Source of the DNA: Phymorhynchus buccinoides
Lineage: Eukaryota > Mollusca > Gastropoda > Neogastropoda > Raphitomidae
Assembly: GCA_017654935.2 (NCBI GenBank)
Contig: CM065710.1
Location: 26,025,528 to 26,089,527 of the forward strand
Direction of reading: 5' to 3'
DNA: 64,000 nucleotides
The notes beneath the pieces were generated by a model. The model was not told the DNA's origin, searched no databases, and was given only the letters and a program-made list of their open reading frames with translations. Shown here in pieces: positions 53,706-64,000 of this stretch; position 1 is the stretch's first letter, and the number at the start of each line of letters is the position of its first letter. A program made the translations under genes and the position numbers.

Positions 53706-53867
53706 CCCCCCCCCCCCCCCCCCCCCCACCCCACCCCCCTTTCTTCTTGCCAAGTTACAAGCATCCTCAAGACAGGCTGAATATCAAGATATTAGGCTAT
53801 GATAAATAATACTGGAATATATATATTATTATTTTAATATACAAAAGGAAAGATAGAGAATGAGGGG

Positions 53868-54125
53868 TATGGGGGGGGGGGGGGGGTGGATACAGTTGGG
53901 TGACCACAGTTTACATAATTATGCAGCGGTCAGTTTGGACTGTCGCCATTGGCAACCACCTACCTGAGTCTGAACATTGACCTACAAATGGGCACAAAGA
54001 AGGTCACAGGTTGAAGGTCAAATTCATCACAAACACGCACGCACACACATGCGCATGCACACACACACACACCCAGTGACACACACACAGACACAGTGAC
54101 ACACACACATACATACACACACTCA
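53868..54125. repeat. G run and CA-rich tract near the contig end
   Basis: G run at 53871-53886 and interrupted (CA)n from 54030 to 54122. The last 50 bases before the gap contain GATAAACCCGTGCTCCGCAC. Confidence 0.85.
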
Positions 54126-54230
54126 TTTCAATCACTGGAGTATAGATAAAGTTTACAGTGAAATTCATCTTAGCAAGATTCGACCAATATAGAGAAAATA
54201 GATAAACCCGTGCTCCGCACGGCAGCATGA

Positions 54231-54730
54231 NNNNNNNNNNNNNNNNNNNNNNNNNNNNNNNNNNNNNNNNNNNNNNNNNNNNNNNNNNNNNNNNNNNNNN
54301 NNNNNNNNNNNNNNNNNNNNNNNNNNNNNNNNNNNNNNNNNNNNNNNNNNNNNNNNNNNNNNNNNNNNNNNNNNNNNNNNNNNNNNNNNNNNNNNNNNNN
54401 NNNNNNNNNNNNNNNNNNNNNNNNNNNNNNNNNNNNNNNNNNNNNNNNNNNNNNNNNNNNNNNNNNNNNNNNNNNNNNNNNNNNNNNNNNNNNNNNNNNN
54501 NNNNNNNNNNNNNNNNNNNNNNNNNNNNNNNNNNNNNNNNNNNNNNNNNNNNNNNNNNNNNNNNNNNNNNNNNNNNNNNNNNNNNNNNNNNNNNNNNNNN
54601 NNNNNNNNNNNNNNNNNNNNNNNNNNNNNNNNNNNNNNNNNNNNNNNNNNNNNNNNNNNNNNNNNNNNNNNNNNNNNNNNNNNNNNNNNNNNNNNNNNNN
54701 NNNNNNNNNNNNNNNNNNNNNNNNNNNNNN
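54231..54730. other. Assembly gap, exactly 500 N
   Basis: 500 consecutive N. A round number indicates a scaffolding gap of unknown true size, not a measured one. Frames spanning it are meaningless. Confidence 0.99.
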
Positions 54731-55132
54731 AGTCGAATTAGTCGGAGAAATAATAATGCGAGTCAAGGAGAGAGAGAGAGAGAAAGCAAAAACAAAGAAA
54801 AGGCGAAGAAGCGAGAAGAAAACAAAACAAAAAAACAACAGAGCAGAAGTAAAGGAAGGAGAGAGAAAGATGAAAGATGAACACTGGGGGGGGAAATCTC
54901 TGTACCTACCCTGCAAAAATCTTGGCTTCCGTGGTTTTCATGGGGGGTTGGCCTACTTGGGATGCTGCGCAGCAAGGCGCCTTGCCACCCCACCCCCCCT
55001 CTCTGTGACGGTTGGTATGGTCTGCGTGGCTCTTCTTCAACTTCGTCTAGATTTCTTTTATTCGCTTTTGTTTACTCATTGCCTCTGAATGTTTTTTGGT
55101 CTGTCTTGTCGGTCTGTGTACCTGTCTGTCTA

Positions 55133-55204
<72 letters not shown>

Positions 55205-55821
55205 ATAGTTCTGTCTCTTTCCTCTTCTTTAATCTTATTTATTGTATATTGTTTGTGTGACTGAGTAGGTTTTTGAGAGGTGGGTGGGGGTGGGGGTATG
55301 GAAGGTTGGAAGTGGAAGTGTGGGGGTAGGTGGGTTGAGGGGTGGGGGGGGGGGGGGGGAGGAGGCTGTTTTTGTAAGAGGGGTGGGTGGTGGGAAAGAA
55401 TCAAAATATGTTTTTATATTTCACAGAGAACACAGCTGCATAGTTCAAACTTTTTTCTTTGTTTCTTTTGTTTGTTGGTTCGTTTGCATTTGTGGGCTCT
55501 TTGGTCACCTTCTCATCTTCTCTCCCCCCCCTTGTTTTTTTCCCATCCTCCCCATTCTCTCCCTAGATGTCCAGGACTACACCTTGACTGAAAAAAACTC
55601 AGAAAATGCTGTCTTTAGGACCCTCCCTTTATAACCCTACGAAATGACGTAACGCTTGACAAGATCAGTGATGCAACTGTTTATAGATGGCACATGCACG
55701 CACGCACGCACTCTCACACACGCACACGCGCATGCACACACTCACACACGCGTGCACACACCCACACCTTGAAGGCGGACGCATACCAATCATTATTAAG
55801 ACTGATTTTTGCCACAAAACA
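54731..55821. repeat. Copy B of the 1.09-kb inverted duplication
   Basis: Reverse complement of 1-1094, starting directly at the gap. It contains (CT)n at 55152-55199 and a G run near 55346. Continues into talin intron sequence and exon E13. Confidence 0.95.
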
Positions 55822-55868
55822 TAAATTTTGTTATCAAACACATAGCGACATGAGCTGATGTTTTCTAA

Positions 55869-55914
<46 letters not shown>

Positions 55915-56022
55915 ACACACACCTTGAAAACGGACATATACCAATCATTATTAAGACTGATTTTTGCCACAAGCATAAATTTTGTTGTCAAACGCATAGC
56001 GACAGGCGCTGATGTTTTCTGT
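55765..56022 (+). repeat. Direct duplication of intron sequence upstream of E13
   Basis: CACACCTTGAA, CCAATCATTATTAAGACTGA, TTTTTGCCACAA, CATAGCGACA and GCTGATGTTTTCT occur in the same order twice (from about 55766 and 55920), separated by a (CA)n run at 55873-55920. A few percent diverged. Confidence 0.9.
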
Positions 56023-56061
56023 TTGACATCCTTCCCTCCCCCTCCCCCACCCCTCTTACAG

Positions 56062-56178
56062 GTGATGGTGACCAACGTGACCTCCCTGCTGAAGACGGTG
56101 AAAGCGGTGGAGGATGAGGCTGTGAGGGGAACGCGCGCCTTGGAGTCCACCATCGAGGCCATCGGCCAGGAAGTGAAG
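56062..56178 (+). CDS. TLN: Talin exon E13 (rod R11-R12)
   Basis: 117 bp, 39 codons, phase 0. The acceptor is CTCTTACAG before GTGATG and the donor is AAG then GTAAGA. The peptide starts VMVTNVTSLLKTVKAVEDEA and continues RGTRALESTIEAI, nearly identical to vertebrate talin at this point. Its last 60 bp are repeated four times downstream. Confidence 0.97.
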
Positions 56179-56980
56179 GTAAGATAGAGAGCTCTAACCA
56201 CTTTACAATCAGACGACAGGCTGTGAGGGGAACGCACGCCTTGGAGTCCACCATCGAGGCCATCGGCCAGGAAGTGAAGGTAAGATAGAGAGCTCTAACC
56301 ACTTTACAATCAGACGACAGGCTGTGAGGGGAACGCACGCCTTGGAGTCCACCATCGAGGCCATCGGCCAGGAAGTGAAGGTAAGATAGAGAGCTCTAAC
56401 CACTTTACAATCAGACGACAGGCTGTGAGGGGAACGCACGCCTTGGAGTCCACCATCGAGGCCATCGGCCAGGAAGTGAAGGTAAGATAGAGAGCTCTAA
56501 CCACTTTACAATCAGACGACAGGCTGTGAGGGGAACGCACGCCTTGGAGTCCACCATCGAGGCCATCGGCCAGGAGGTCAAGGTCAGTGTGGTGGAAGGA
56601 AAGCTCTAAGCACTTGACAATCGCACAAGACAACGACTTGAGTCCCTTGTTGAAGCCATCGGCTTCACCAGTGTTAAATTTCAATAAGACATTTGGCCTG
56701 TCAGTACAGGGTATCTTTATTCTTGCAAAATTTGTGTATTATAGCTATTCATGTAACTGGTATGTCGATGGCAGTATGATTTTATTTGCAGTATTGTATC
56801 TAAACTTGGTTGAGAAGGTGAATGTGGTCTATGTTTCTTCTTAGAATTTTCATATTGTAACTGTTTTACTCTTGTATAATTGTGTGAGCGTGTGCTTGCG
56901 TGTATATGTGTGTGTGCATGCGTTCATGTATGTGTGTGTGTGTTTGGGTATGTATGTGTGTGTTTGTGTGCCTGCGTGCA

Positions 56981-57019
<39 letters not shown>

Positions 57020-58024
57020 AACAAGTACAGTAAAAAGTTGATCACGACACAAAACATTATATTGTATTAAATTAGTCATTATAAACATGTTAATTATATA
57101 CATTATAAACATTATGTTAATTATTAAGACTAACTAACTAACTTTAACTATTGTATGTGTGTACTTGTTGTGTGCTTGTTTCTGCAGGCGTTTGACACGT
57201 CGGACGACATCCCCCGGAAGGCCTCGGCCGAGGATCTGATCCGCTTCACCAAGCCCCTCACCGTGGCAACTGCCAAGGCCGTTGCTGCCAGCAACTCGTG
57301 TCGCCAGGAAGACATCATGTCCGCTGCCAACCTGGGGAGAAAGTGCATATTCGAGCTGTTTGGGGTCATCAAGGTGGAGTTTTGATATTCGATTAGTTTA
57401 ACCCTTTCGCCGCCTATGTCGCATTTTTGCACCACAATGGTTTAATTAACACCCATGTTACTAAAAAGCATCAAATCAAGTCCTGTTATCCTAAGACCCT
57501 ATTTTTGTAATTTTAGGAGGTAAGGATAGGCCTAATGCTATGCATGTCACAGAGCAATCCCCAATATTGCAGATATTATTTTTTCTCTACCCAGGTAAGT
57601 TTAATGGTATTTTTTGGCTGAAAAAAATGGCTGGCGGCGAAAGGGTTAATTCGTTTAGTGTTTCAAGTTTGGTCGAGTTTTACACACAACAACAACATAG
57701 CGCGTATGTTCACACAAGATGCTTTGTGCCTCGGAGAGAGAGAGAAAGAGAGAGAGAGAGGGTGTGTGTGTGTGTATGTGTCAGCTGCTAAACTGGGCCA
57801 AGAGTATATCTTTTGAAACTCACACACGCAGACACATTATGCACATGCTCAATCACGTGCTCTCACATGTACACGCACAGGCGTGCGCACACACACTCAC
57901 ACTCGCACGCACACATGCTCAATCGCTCACTCTCGCATGCACACTCACAAATACACACACACGCTCAATTTGCTCACTCCCACATGTACACACACACACA
58001 CATTCTTAATCACTCACTCTCACA

Positions 58025-58063
<39 letters not shown>

Positions 58064-58158
58064 ACACACACACAGACACACACACACACACACACACACA
58101 CTCAATCGCTCACTCCCACATGTACACACACACATTCTTAATCACTAACTCTCACATG

Positions 58159-58207
<49 letters not shown>

Positions 58208-58230
58208 TCTTAATCACTAACTCTCACATG

Positions 58231-58279
<49 letters not shown>

Positions 58280-58302
58280 TCTTAATCACTAACTCTCACA
58301 TG

Positions 58303-58353
<51 letters not shown>

Positions 58354-58378
58354 TCTTAATCACTAACTCTCACACATG

Positions 58379-58411
<33 letters not shown>

Positions 58412-58434
58412 TCTTAATCACTAACTCTCACATG

Positions 58435-58511
<77 letters not shown>

Positions 58512-58531
58512 TCAATCACTCGCTCCCACAT

Positions 58532-58571
<40 letters not shown>

Positions 58572-58688
58572 TCTTAATCACTCGCTCTCACATGAACGTG
58601 CTCGCACACACACACACACTCAATCGCTCACTCCCACATGTACACACACACACACATTGTTAATCACTCACTCTCACATGAACACACA

Positions 58689-58723
<35 letters not shown>

Positions 58724-60708
58724 CTCCATGCAATACTTGATATGCACTAAACTGTTGTATTGTTTTTTCAACCACACCTTTTTTCTGTTGTGGTTTTGTC
58801 AGGGAGCGGCCTCCACAGCAGAAACAGCAGAGATCAAGAAACGCGCCACGAACGCCGGACGTAACGCGGCCATCGTCTACAAAGAACTGCTGGAGTCAGT
58901 GCACCAGGTCAGGAAGAAGGAGGATCGCCTTTCTCTTTTTCTTTGTTCTTTCTTCTTTCTTTCATTCTTCCTTTCTTTCAAATAGTACCGTATTTTTCGG
59001 CTCATTAGGCGCTGCTGTGTATAAGGCGAATAGGGCAATTTTCAAGAAAAATCTGACAAAAATCCAAGTAAAAGGCGCCCTCGTTTATAAGGCGATACAC
59101 ACCTCGCAACAGAAAGTCGAAGTTTGAAGCCCGTACACGTCCTGTAAACGATTACCGACCGCCATTATTGTTGTCGTAAACGAGAGTTGGCTCCCTTCTC
59201 AAATAATCGAAACTTCCGTTTTTGCGACTTCCGGTTGTTGTGTTTGGCCAATTCTTCGCGAAAACTGGTTGAATTATGTCATTTTAAGCTCTACAACGAT
59301 ACTTTTTACATCCAGTGAAGGGTTGTGGCATCTGTTGAACGGTATCTCGGACGATAACAGGGATTTTGAAGCATTTTAACGTGAGTATTCGTCGTATCGG
59401 CGACTCGTTACCACTTTCGATGTTGTGACTCACAGTAGACTGTACTGAGTACGGCAATCATTGCCTCTCTTCTCACGATTTTGTTCACTAATAGGGCGCC
59501 CTCGTTTATTAGAGCGCATAGGTCGAAATTGGAGAACAAAATATCGCCTTATAGTCCGAAAATTACGGTATGTGTACCATATGTTACGGACTACAGGGCG
59601 CACCTGATTATAAGGAGCATCCCCCAAATTTTACACAAAATTTAGATTTTGTTCTCTTACTAATTTTTGAGTCATATTATAAGGCTCAGGGCTCTTGGTC
59701 TGGGAAGCAAGTATCGCCTTATAGTCCGTAAAATACGGTACGTCTGTTGACCATGAAAGTCTGGTTTTAACCCTTTCACCGCCAAAGTCGCATTTTAGCA
59801 CCACGATGATTATAATACCTATGTCACTAAAAGACCGTTTTGGGAAGTAAGGATAGTCCGTATTTGATATATGCCACAGAAGAATCCCCAATACTGCAGA
59901 TAGATTTTGTTCTCTACCCAGGTAAATGTAATTGACATTTTTGGAGATATAAATATGGCTGGCGGTGAAAGGGTTAAAGGGACACCCTGATGTATGCGTT
60001 TTTGCAAGAAACATGTTGAGATCACCAGAAAGACAGCCTTTTCAAGGATCGGAACACTCGCTTTGCTCTGGTTTCCTAGAAATCGAACCGTCAAACCGAC
60101 AATTCCTCCTTGGCGGAGGTGCCGGAGAAGAGAAACCATTTTGGACGGGGTCGGTGGAGGTCACTCATTGTGGTTGAAGCTTTTCTCTTTCACTGAAAGA
60201 ATCTGACTTCCCACACCTCCACCAAGGAGGAATCGCCGATTTGACGACCTTTTCCATTCCACCAATAGGGCGCCCTCGTTTATTAGGCGCATAGGTCGTC
60301 ATTGGAGACAAAAATATCGCCTTATAACCCGAAAATTACAGTACTGAAATGTTTTTTAAAAACATATTTTCATTTGATAGATCACTGAAATTTACACCAA
60401 CAACAGCAGATTCTCATCATTTTCAGTTATTACCATCATGACAGTTTAAAAAAAACAAAAAACGCAAACAAACATTTACTTACACAACAACGACAACCAC
60501 CCTGAAGCTGCGTTTGGATGTTTCCAACCTTGACTCTGCCGCGATCTCGGCCCGCGACCTTGACCTTGACCTTGACCCCCCTGTAACCTTTGACCCTTGC
60601 AGGTGGTGATGCGGCCGACCCCGGAAGGTCGCCAGAAGGTGGCGCAGGTGTCGAGGGAAGTGGCCAATGCCGTCACGGAGCTGGTGCAGTCCGCTGAAGT
60701 CATCAAAG
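56062..60708 (+). CDS. TLN: Talin, 4 exons of the rod (partial gene, plus-strand part)
   Basis: Exons E13 (56062-56178), E14 (57188-57373), E15 (58803-58907) and E16 (60603-60708) continue the talin protein precisely where E12 on the minus strand stops, with matching phase 0. They cover about residues 2120-2290 (end of R11 and R12). The next exon should begin R13 and is not in the window. The opposite orientation to E1-E12 is the strongest sign of a misassembled join. Confidence 0.95.
56179..56600 (+). repeat. Four extra copies of the E13 3' part, each a possible mini-exon
   Basis: The period is 101 bp. Exon-like segments at 56220-56279, 56321-56380, 56422-56481 and 56523-56582 are 60 bp each, preceded by GACGACAG and followed by GTAAGA (GTCAGT in the last). 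Each is 20 codons in phase 0, from AVRGTHALES to GQEVK. All four share His for the Arg of the true exon (CAC for CGC). The upstream spacer has CTCTAACCACTTTACAATC, a weak branch-point and pyrimidine region. Confidence 0.95.
57188..57373 (+). CDS. TLN: Talin exon E14 (rod R12)
   Basis: 186 bp, 62 codons, phase 0. The acceptor is TTTCTGCAG before GCGTTT and the donor is AAG then GTGGAG. The peptide contains ASAEDLIRFTKPLTVATAKA and AVAASNSCRQEDIMSAANL, a hallmark talin segment (vertebrate TAKAVAAGNSCRQEDV). Confidence 0.97.
57398..57649. mobile_element. TTAA-flanked piggyBac-like MITE in a talin intron
   Basis: TTAACCCTTTCGCCGCC at the left and GGCGGCGAAAGGGTTAA at the right. 252 bp, starting 25 bp after the E14 donor. 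Confidence 0.92.
57725..58725. repeat. Long (CA)n compound repeat with a 26-bp spacer unit
   Basis: GA/GT at 57733-57778, then CA blocks to 58720 separated by recurring TTCTTAATCACTAACTCTCA plus CATGAA (or CAATCGCTCACTCCCACATG) units. At least ten blocks, so the repeat unit is a CA run plus spacer. The 100-160 codon HTHT frames are artefacts. Confidence 0.95.
58803..58907 (+). CDS. TLN: Talin exon E15 (rod R12)
   Basis: 105 bp, 35 codons, phase 0. The acceptor is TTTTGTCAG before GGAGCG and the donor is CAG then GTCAGG. The peptide GAASTAETAEIKKRATNA then YKELLESVHQ aligns with the less conserved vertebrate segment around YLELLDHV. Supported by phase and position between E14 and E16. Confidence 0.88.
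58986..59570. mobile_element. TACCGTATTTTTCGG family element, long form
   Basis: TACCGTATTTTTCGGCTCAT at the left and TCCGAAAATTACGGTA at the right, with GGCGCCCTCGTTTATAAGGC inside each end. 585 bp. A short relative follows directly at 59575. Confidence 0.75.
59575..59740. mobile_element. TACCGTATTTTACGG family MITE
   Basis: TACCATATGTTACGGACTAC at the left and TAGTCCGTAAAATACGGTA at the right. Closely resembles 39481-39655. Confidence 0.8.
59767..59977. mobile_element. TTAA-flanked piggyBac-like MITE in a talin intron
   Basis: TTAACCCTTTCACCGCCA at the left and TGGCGGTGAAAGGGTTAA at the right, an 18-bp perfect inverted repeat including TTAA. 211 bp. Confidence 0.93.
60263..60343. mobile_element. 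Right-end fragment of the TACCGTATTTT family
   Basis: AATAGGGCGCCCTCGTTTAT through ATCGCCTTATAACCCGAAAA to TTACAGTA. Confidence 0.6.
60603..60708 (+). CDS. TLN: Talin exon E16 (end of rod R12)
   Basis: 106 bp: 35 codons plus one G that starts a glycine codon (phase 1). The acceptor is CCCTTGCAG before GTGGTG and the donor is AAAG then GTAAGA. The peptide includes TPEGRQKVAQVSREVANAV and ELVQSAEVIK, aligned with vertebrate SVTELIQAAEAMKG just before R13. Confidence 0.94.
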
Positions 60709-60792
60709 GTAAGAAAGATTTTTTCTTTTTTACTTTGCATATAATTTTCATTCTTTGTGGTTCATTGGGAGGTGGTTGCGGGAACTGTACTA

Positions 60793-61069
60793 TACAGTGG
60801 GACCTCCCTTTATAAGACCTTCAAAAACCATCCAAAATGAGGTCTTAAAAGGGAGGGGTGTCTTCTAAGGGAGGCCGTTTTAAAGTTTACCAAAGAAGGG
60901 CAATGTCTCTAGAGAAAAAGGTCTTATGTGGGGGGGAGTCTTATAATGGGAGGTCTTATAAGGGAGGTAATTTTGATACTTACAAAGAAGGGCAATGTCT
61001 CAGAGAAGTAGGTCTTATGGGGGGGGGGGGGGGGGGGGGTGGAGTCTTATAATGGGAGGTTCCACTGTA
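60793..61069. mobile_element. pogo/Tigger-like MITE (TACAGTGGGACC), copy 4
   Basis: TACAGTGGGACCTCCCTTTA at the left and GGGAGGTTCCACTGTA at the right. The inner AAGAAGGGCAATGTCTC segment is tandemly duplicated. G run 61020-61039. Confidence 0.85.
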
Positions 61070-61699
61070 CACAGTTTTGTGCTGTGAACAGCCGCTGGAT
61101 TGGGTGGCGGTGAAGGGGTTATCTTTGAAACCAGTGGGTCACAGTAATTGGCACAGTAACGGAAATGCGTCTGTATAATGTTTTTAGGGGGTCGCTTGGG
61201 TATTTCAGGGAGTCCCTCTTTTATGACTTTTTATTTAATATTTTGTTTGTTATTAAAAACTGTGTGAAAAGTGAGCATTTTGCTTCAGCCTTGAAAACCA
61301 ATGCGTCAGATGGGAGTTCTGAGCGTTAGCGGACACACACGTGCTTCAAAACAATTAACGCTGAATTGTGTGTTGAACTGTAAATATGGAGTTGAAGCTT
61401 GGGTGAGGTGGGCTTTTTTAATTAGTAGGGGGTGGGGGGTAGGTTGGGGAGAGATAGCAGATGAGAAGCTGTTCCTTGTGACGTCTTGGAAAGCTGCTTG
61501 ACTTTTTTTCCTCCCTTTCTATCAGCTTTAACTTATTTTTTTGTATTTTATTTCTTTATGATTTGTTTTGGTTGCCTTTTTGTTTTGTTTTATTATACGT
61601 GTGTTGCTGCGTTTGTTGCTGTAGTTTTGTGGTCACTTTTTTTTTAAAAAGAGTAGATGTTGAGATGTTTCTGGTGGGAGTTATTTTGTTTGATAATAA

Positions 61700-62266
61700 T
61701 ACAGACAAACCCCTATTTTACGACCCTCTGTTAAGCGACCACCTCTCATTTGAGACCGGATTTGTTGGCACGGATGCATTTTACTATGTAAACGACCTCT
61801 CTTAAACGACTTCCTCTAAAACGCGACTTACGACCGTCAATTTGTTGGTTTTTACGACCGTTGTCGTCTGCATAGACTTCGAGCAAAGGGAAACAACCAC
61901 GGTCAAGGGCCTGAAAGCGGAATCGCTTCCCTTGTTGTAGAAAAGATGGCGGAAAGCATAGGAAAAGCACGAAAACCACTGACTTTTGAAAAAGAAAACC
62001 CACTGACTTTGGACGAGAGTGGAGGTGATTAACAGAAGTCGGCGAAGTGAAACTGTAATACATCGATTGCACAATCCTATGGAGTTGGAAAGACCCAAAT
62101 CCAGTTTTAATATGTCATTGTATGTGTGCATGAAGAAGAGAGTATGAACTGTGCTGAACTTTTTCTTTCTACGGCTGCCAGTGAAAACCTCCGTCATACA
62201 ACCCCTCCAATTTACGACCGATTTTTCCGGACATTTTGGAAGTCTTAAAATAGAGGTTTGTCTGTA
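61700..62266. mobile_element. pogo/Tigger-like element, TACAGACAAACC family, copy 2
   Basis: TACAGACAAACCCCTATTTT at the left and AATAGAGGTTTGTCTGTA at the right, TA borders. 567 bp and over 95 percent like 45970-46537 by eye. Its last 40 bp are repeated once more at 62272-62310. Confidence 0.88.
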
Positions 62267-62301
62267 TTGTGGACATTTTGGAAGTCTTAAAATAGAGGTT
62301 T

Positions 62302-62470
62302 GTCTGTAACATGGATGCTCCTGCTTTCAGGATGTCCTGAAGTTCAGGATTTTTATTTGCCTGGAGCCGGCGTCGCCGGATTTTGAGAAGATGCATTTTG
62401 CTGGTTATAGAGGTCATGAAGTTTAGCCAGAAGTGAAAGTGCAACGAGAGCCTGTCAGTTACATTGGAAA
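62302..62470. mobile_element. GGATGCTCCTG family element, single-unit form
   Basis: CATGGATGCTCCTGCTTTCA through GGAGCCGGCGTCGCCGG to AGCCTGTCAGTTACATTGG, the reverse of 13978-14397 but with only one copy of the 32-bp unit that is expanded there. Confidence 0.7.
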
Positions 62471-62759
62471 CTCAGCTGATTCTAGGGCGCGGGATTGGTA
62501 CAATCCCCCCAAAAATCTGTTCCTTCCTTCCTGCAATAATCGGGTCTAAATGCGGGCCGACACCCGCATATTTGCAGAACTGCCCGCACTTTTTACCGAT
62601 CGCTGCGAGAATTCCTTCGTCGTCTGCACAAACTGAAAGCATTGAGCAGGAAGGAATGATTTCTCGACATGTCTTTGGTTTCTTTATAATGTTGGTGTAA
62701 ACCCACCAATCGAGTTCATCTTTGCGCATTACTTCTCTTGTAATTTGCCTCTGTGTGTG

Positions 62760-62870
62760 TCAAAGTCAAAGTCGAAATGTTATTTAAAGATGGGCATTGA
62801 ATAAGCAAACATACATGCTTTTTTAAGAATTTTATTAAGCCATCTATAATAAACAGAAAAAAAATGCAAA
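62760..62870. repeat. Dispersed repeat starting (GTCAAA)n
   Basis: GTCAAAGTCAAAGTCGAAAT to AAGCCATCTATAATAAACAG; reversed relative at 32526-32630. Confidence 0.4.
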
Positions 62871-63284
62871 CATACTATGCACAAAACACAAACCATATTG
62901 AAAGTGTATGCGTGTGTGTGTTTTTGTCCGTGTATGTGTGCTCTGGGTTTTTTGTCAGTGATAGTTTTTTTGTGTTTGTTTTGTTCACTCGTAGTCATTT
63001 TTACGTTATTTTGTTATTTGCGATTTCTAGTGTTAACGTCCATTGTTTTGTCACTGGTAATGTTGGGTTAATTTTGTTCGATTGTGATCTTTCATATAGA
63101 TTCAGATATCGTGTTTGGAATCAAAATATATATAATAAGGGTGTCCCTTAGTACAGTTGACATTTGTCAATCGAGAGTGAACTGGCAAATTTCTGCAATC
63201 TGTGTTTCACTAATTTGTAAGATTGTGATTATTATTTCTATTATGGATTATTTTGTTTGCAATGAGTGACTTAGCGGGCTCTTT

Positions 63285-63470
63285 TGCCCGCCAGGTGGCA
63301 TAACGCTCGAGTGGGGCTAATCCTCTCTATATTCTTAGTTGGGGATAAAGAGAGAGAGAGAGATAGGGAGGAGTCCAACCCTCTCTCTCTCACTCACTAC
63401 GCCCAACTAAGAATATAGCGTGATAAGCCCCTAGTGGTTTGACTGCCCCCTGGCGGTCAAATAATCGCCA
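63285..63470. mobile_element. Imperfect foldback element
   Basis: GCCCGCCAGGTGGC at the left and GCCCCCTGGCGGTC at the right; further in, CTATATTCTTAGTTGGG and CCCAACTAAGAATATAG are exact inverted copies around a GA/CT core. Confidence 0.65.
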
Positions 63471-63532
63471 TAAGTCGACCATTGTTTTGCTGTTGTGTTC
63501 AGTTTGTGTGTTAGGCGACTGTCACAGAGTAC

Positions 63533-63790
63533 CGTATTTCTCGGACTATAAAGGCGTTACTTCCCCCAGACTGAGACCCCTGCTCCTCCCTCTTCCTATT
63601 CATGCATGCTGTGTGAATGTCGATGTCTTTGTTATTCTGGCACCTGAACAAAAATTTCTCCTTGGGAGAGAATAAAGTGAATTTGATTTGATTTGATTGA
63701 TAATATAGTAAGAAAATATAGCACAACAAAAGCTGAGTTTTGTGTGTGCAAAATGTTGGGGTTGTGCCTTATAATCAGGTGTGCGTTATA
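63533..63790. mobile_element. TACCGTATTTCTCGG family element, diverged
   Basis: TACCGTATTTCTCGGACTAT at the left and GCCTTATAATCAGGTGTGCG at the right, with the terminal TACGGTA missing where the next MITE begins. Confidence 0.5.
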
Positions 63791-63968
63791 CAGTGGGACC
63801 TCCCTTATAAGACCTTCAAAAATCATCTAAAATCGGGTCTTATAAAGGAGGGGTCTAATAAGGGAGGTAATTTTAATACTTACAAAGAAGGGCAATGTCT
63901 CAGAGAAGTAGGTCTTATGTGGGAGGGAGTCTTATAATGGGAGGTCTTTTAAGGGAGGTTCCACTGTG
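63789..63968. mobile_element. pogo/Tigger-like MITE (TACAGTGGGACC), copy 5
   Basis: TACAGTGGGACCTCCCTTAT at the left and AAGGGAGGTTCCACTGTG at the right; the last A of the right TA border is changed. 180 bp, inserted at the end of a TACCGTATTT element. Confidence 0.85.
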
Positions 63969-64000
63969 GTTCGAAAAATACTGTAGTTAAAGTTGATTAC

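Larger units (their letters stand above)
37331..54230. other. 17-kb stretch upstream of talin E1, no talin exon seen
   Basis: If contiguous, this is one long talin intron hosting the hAT gene. Unassigned parts over 300 bases: 37980-38720 (AT-rich), 46560-48330 (AT-rich, nothing recognised), 49720-50140, 50550-50930, 51270-53040. 52241-52510 has open frames on both strands and ends at a GT-like AGGTATGTAAG, but its peptides match nothing I know. 48660-48830 is G-rich low complexity. Confidence 0.7.
58908..60602 (+). other. Talin intron E15-E16
   Basis: 1.7 kb filled by MITEs (58986-59740, 59767-59977, 60263-60343). 60085-60240 has an inverted pair (AATTCCTCCTTGGCGGAGGT and CTCCACCAAGGAGGAAT). 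(GACCTT)n occurs at 60557-60575. Confidence 0.8.
60709..64000 (+). other. Talin intron after E16 (end not reached)
   Basis: Carries the itemised MITEs. 61085-61690 and 62870-63280 are T-rich and AT-rich with nothing recognised. No R13 exon is visible. Confidence 0.75.

Noticed and set aside
54170..54916. Open frames of 217-248 codons on both strands across the N run
   Set aside because: Most of their length is N; they only reflect the gap.
57813..58740. His-Thr or Cys-Val frames over CA/TG repeats (also 50062-50633, 26619-27017)
   Set aside because: Pure dinucleotide repeat translation, present in several overlapping frames on both strands.

Overview
This is animal nuclear DNA, most likely from a mollusc and probably a gastropod. 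The genes have spliced GT-AG exons, the introns are packed with (GA)n, (CA)n and (G)n runs and DNA-transposon MITEs, and a tRNA-derived SINE has a central domain that I associate with molluscan SINEs. The species cannot be named from the sequence.

The main gene is talin, the cytoskeletal adaptor that links integrins to actin. Sixteen exons can be placed with exact splice sites and consistent phases. They cover roughly rod bundles R8 to R12 (about vertebrate residues 1490-2290, numbering from memory), including the vinculin-binding site VBS3. Twelve exons lie on the minus strand (37330 down to 21179). The next four, colinear in the protein, lie on the plus strand (56062 to 60708), beyond a gap of exactly 500 N (54231-54730). 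The first 1.09 kb of the window reappears as a near-identical reverse complement just after that gap (54731-55821). The talin gene is therefore split in a way best explained by a wrongly oriented contig or an unpurged allelic contig.

Layout: 1-21178 is a large talin intron rich in repeats. 21179-37330 holds talin exons E12 to E1 (reading right to left). 37331-54230 is about 17 kb without a talin exon; it contains a two-exon hAT-type transposase gene (44605-41700, minus) and many MITEs. 54231-54730 is the gap. 54731-55821 is the inverted copy of the window start. 56062-60708 holds talin exons E13-E16, followed by more repeats to 64000.

The most unusual property is that seven talin exons have tandem copies of their own exon-intron boundary lying in the adjacent intron. 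One edge has eight extra donor copies; another has four extra 60-bp copies that each look like a complete in-phase mini-exon. Mobile DNA falls into clear families: CAGACCTG-type elements with 6-bp target duplications (two keep a zinc-finger exon remnant), TTAA-flanked piggyBac-like MITEs (about eleven copies), TA-flanked pogo/Tigger-like MITEs, foldback elements (one with a telomere-like core), and several minisatellites inside elements.
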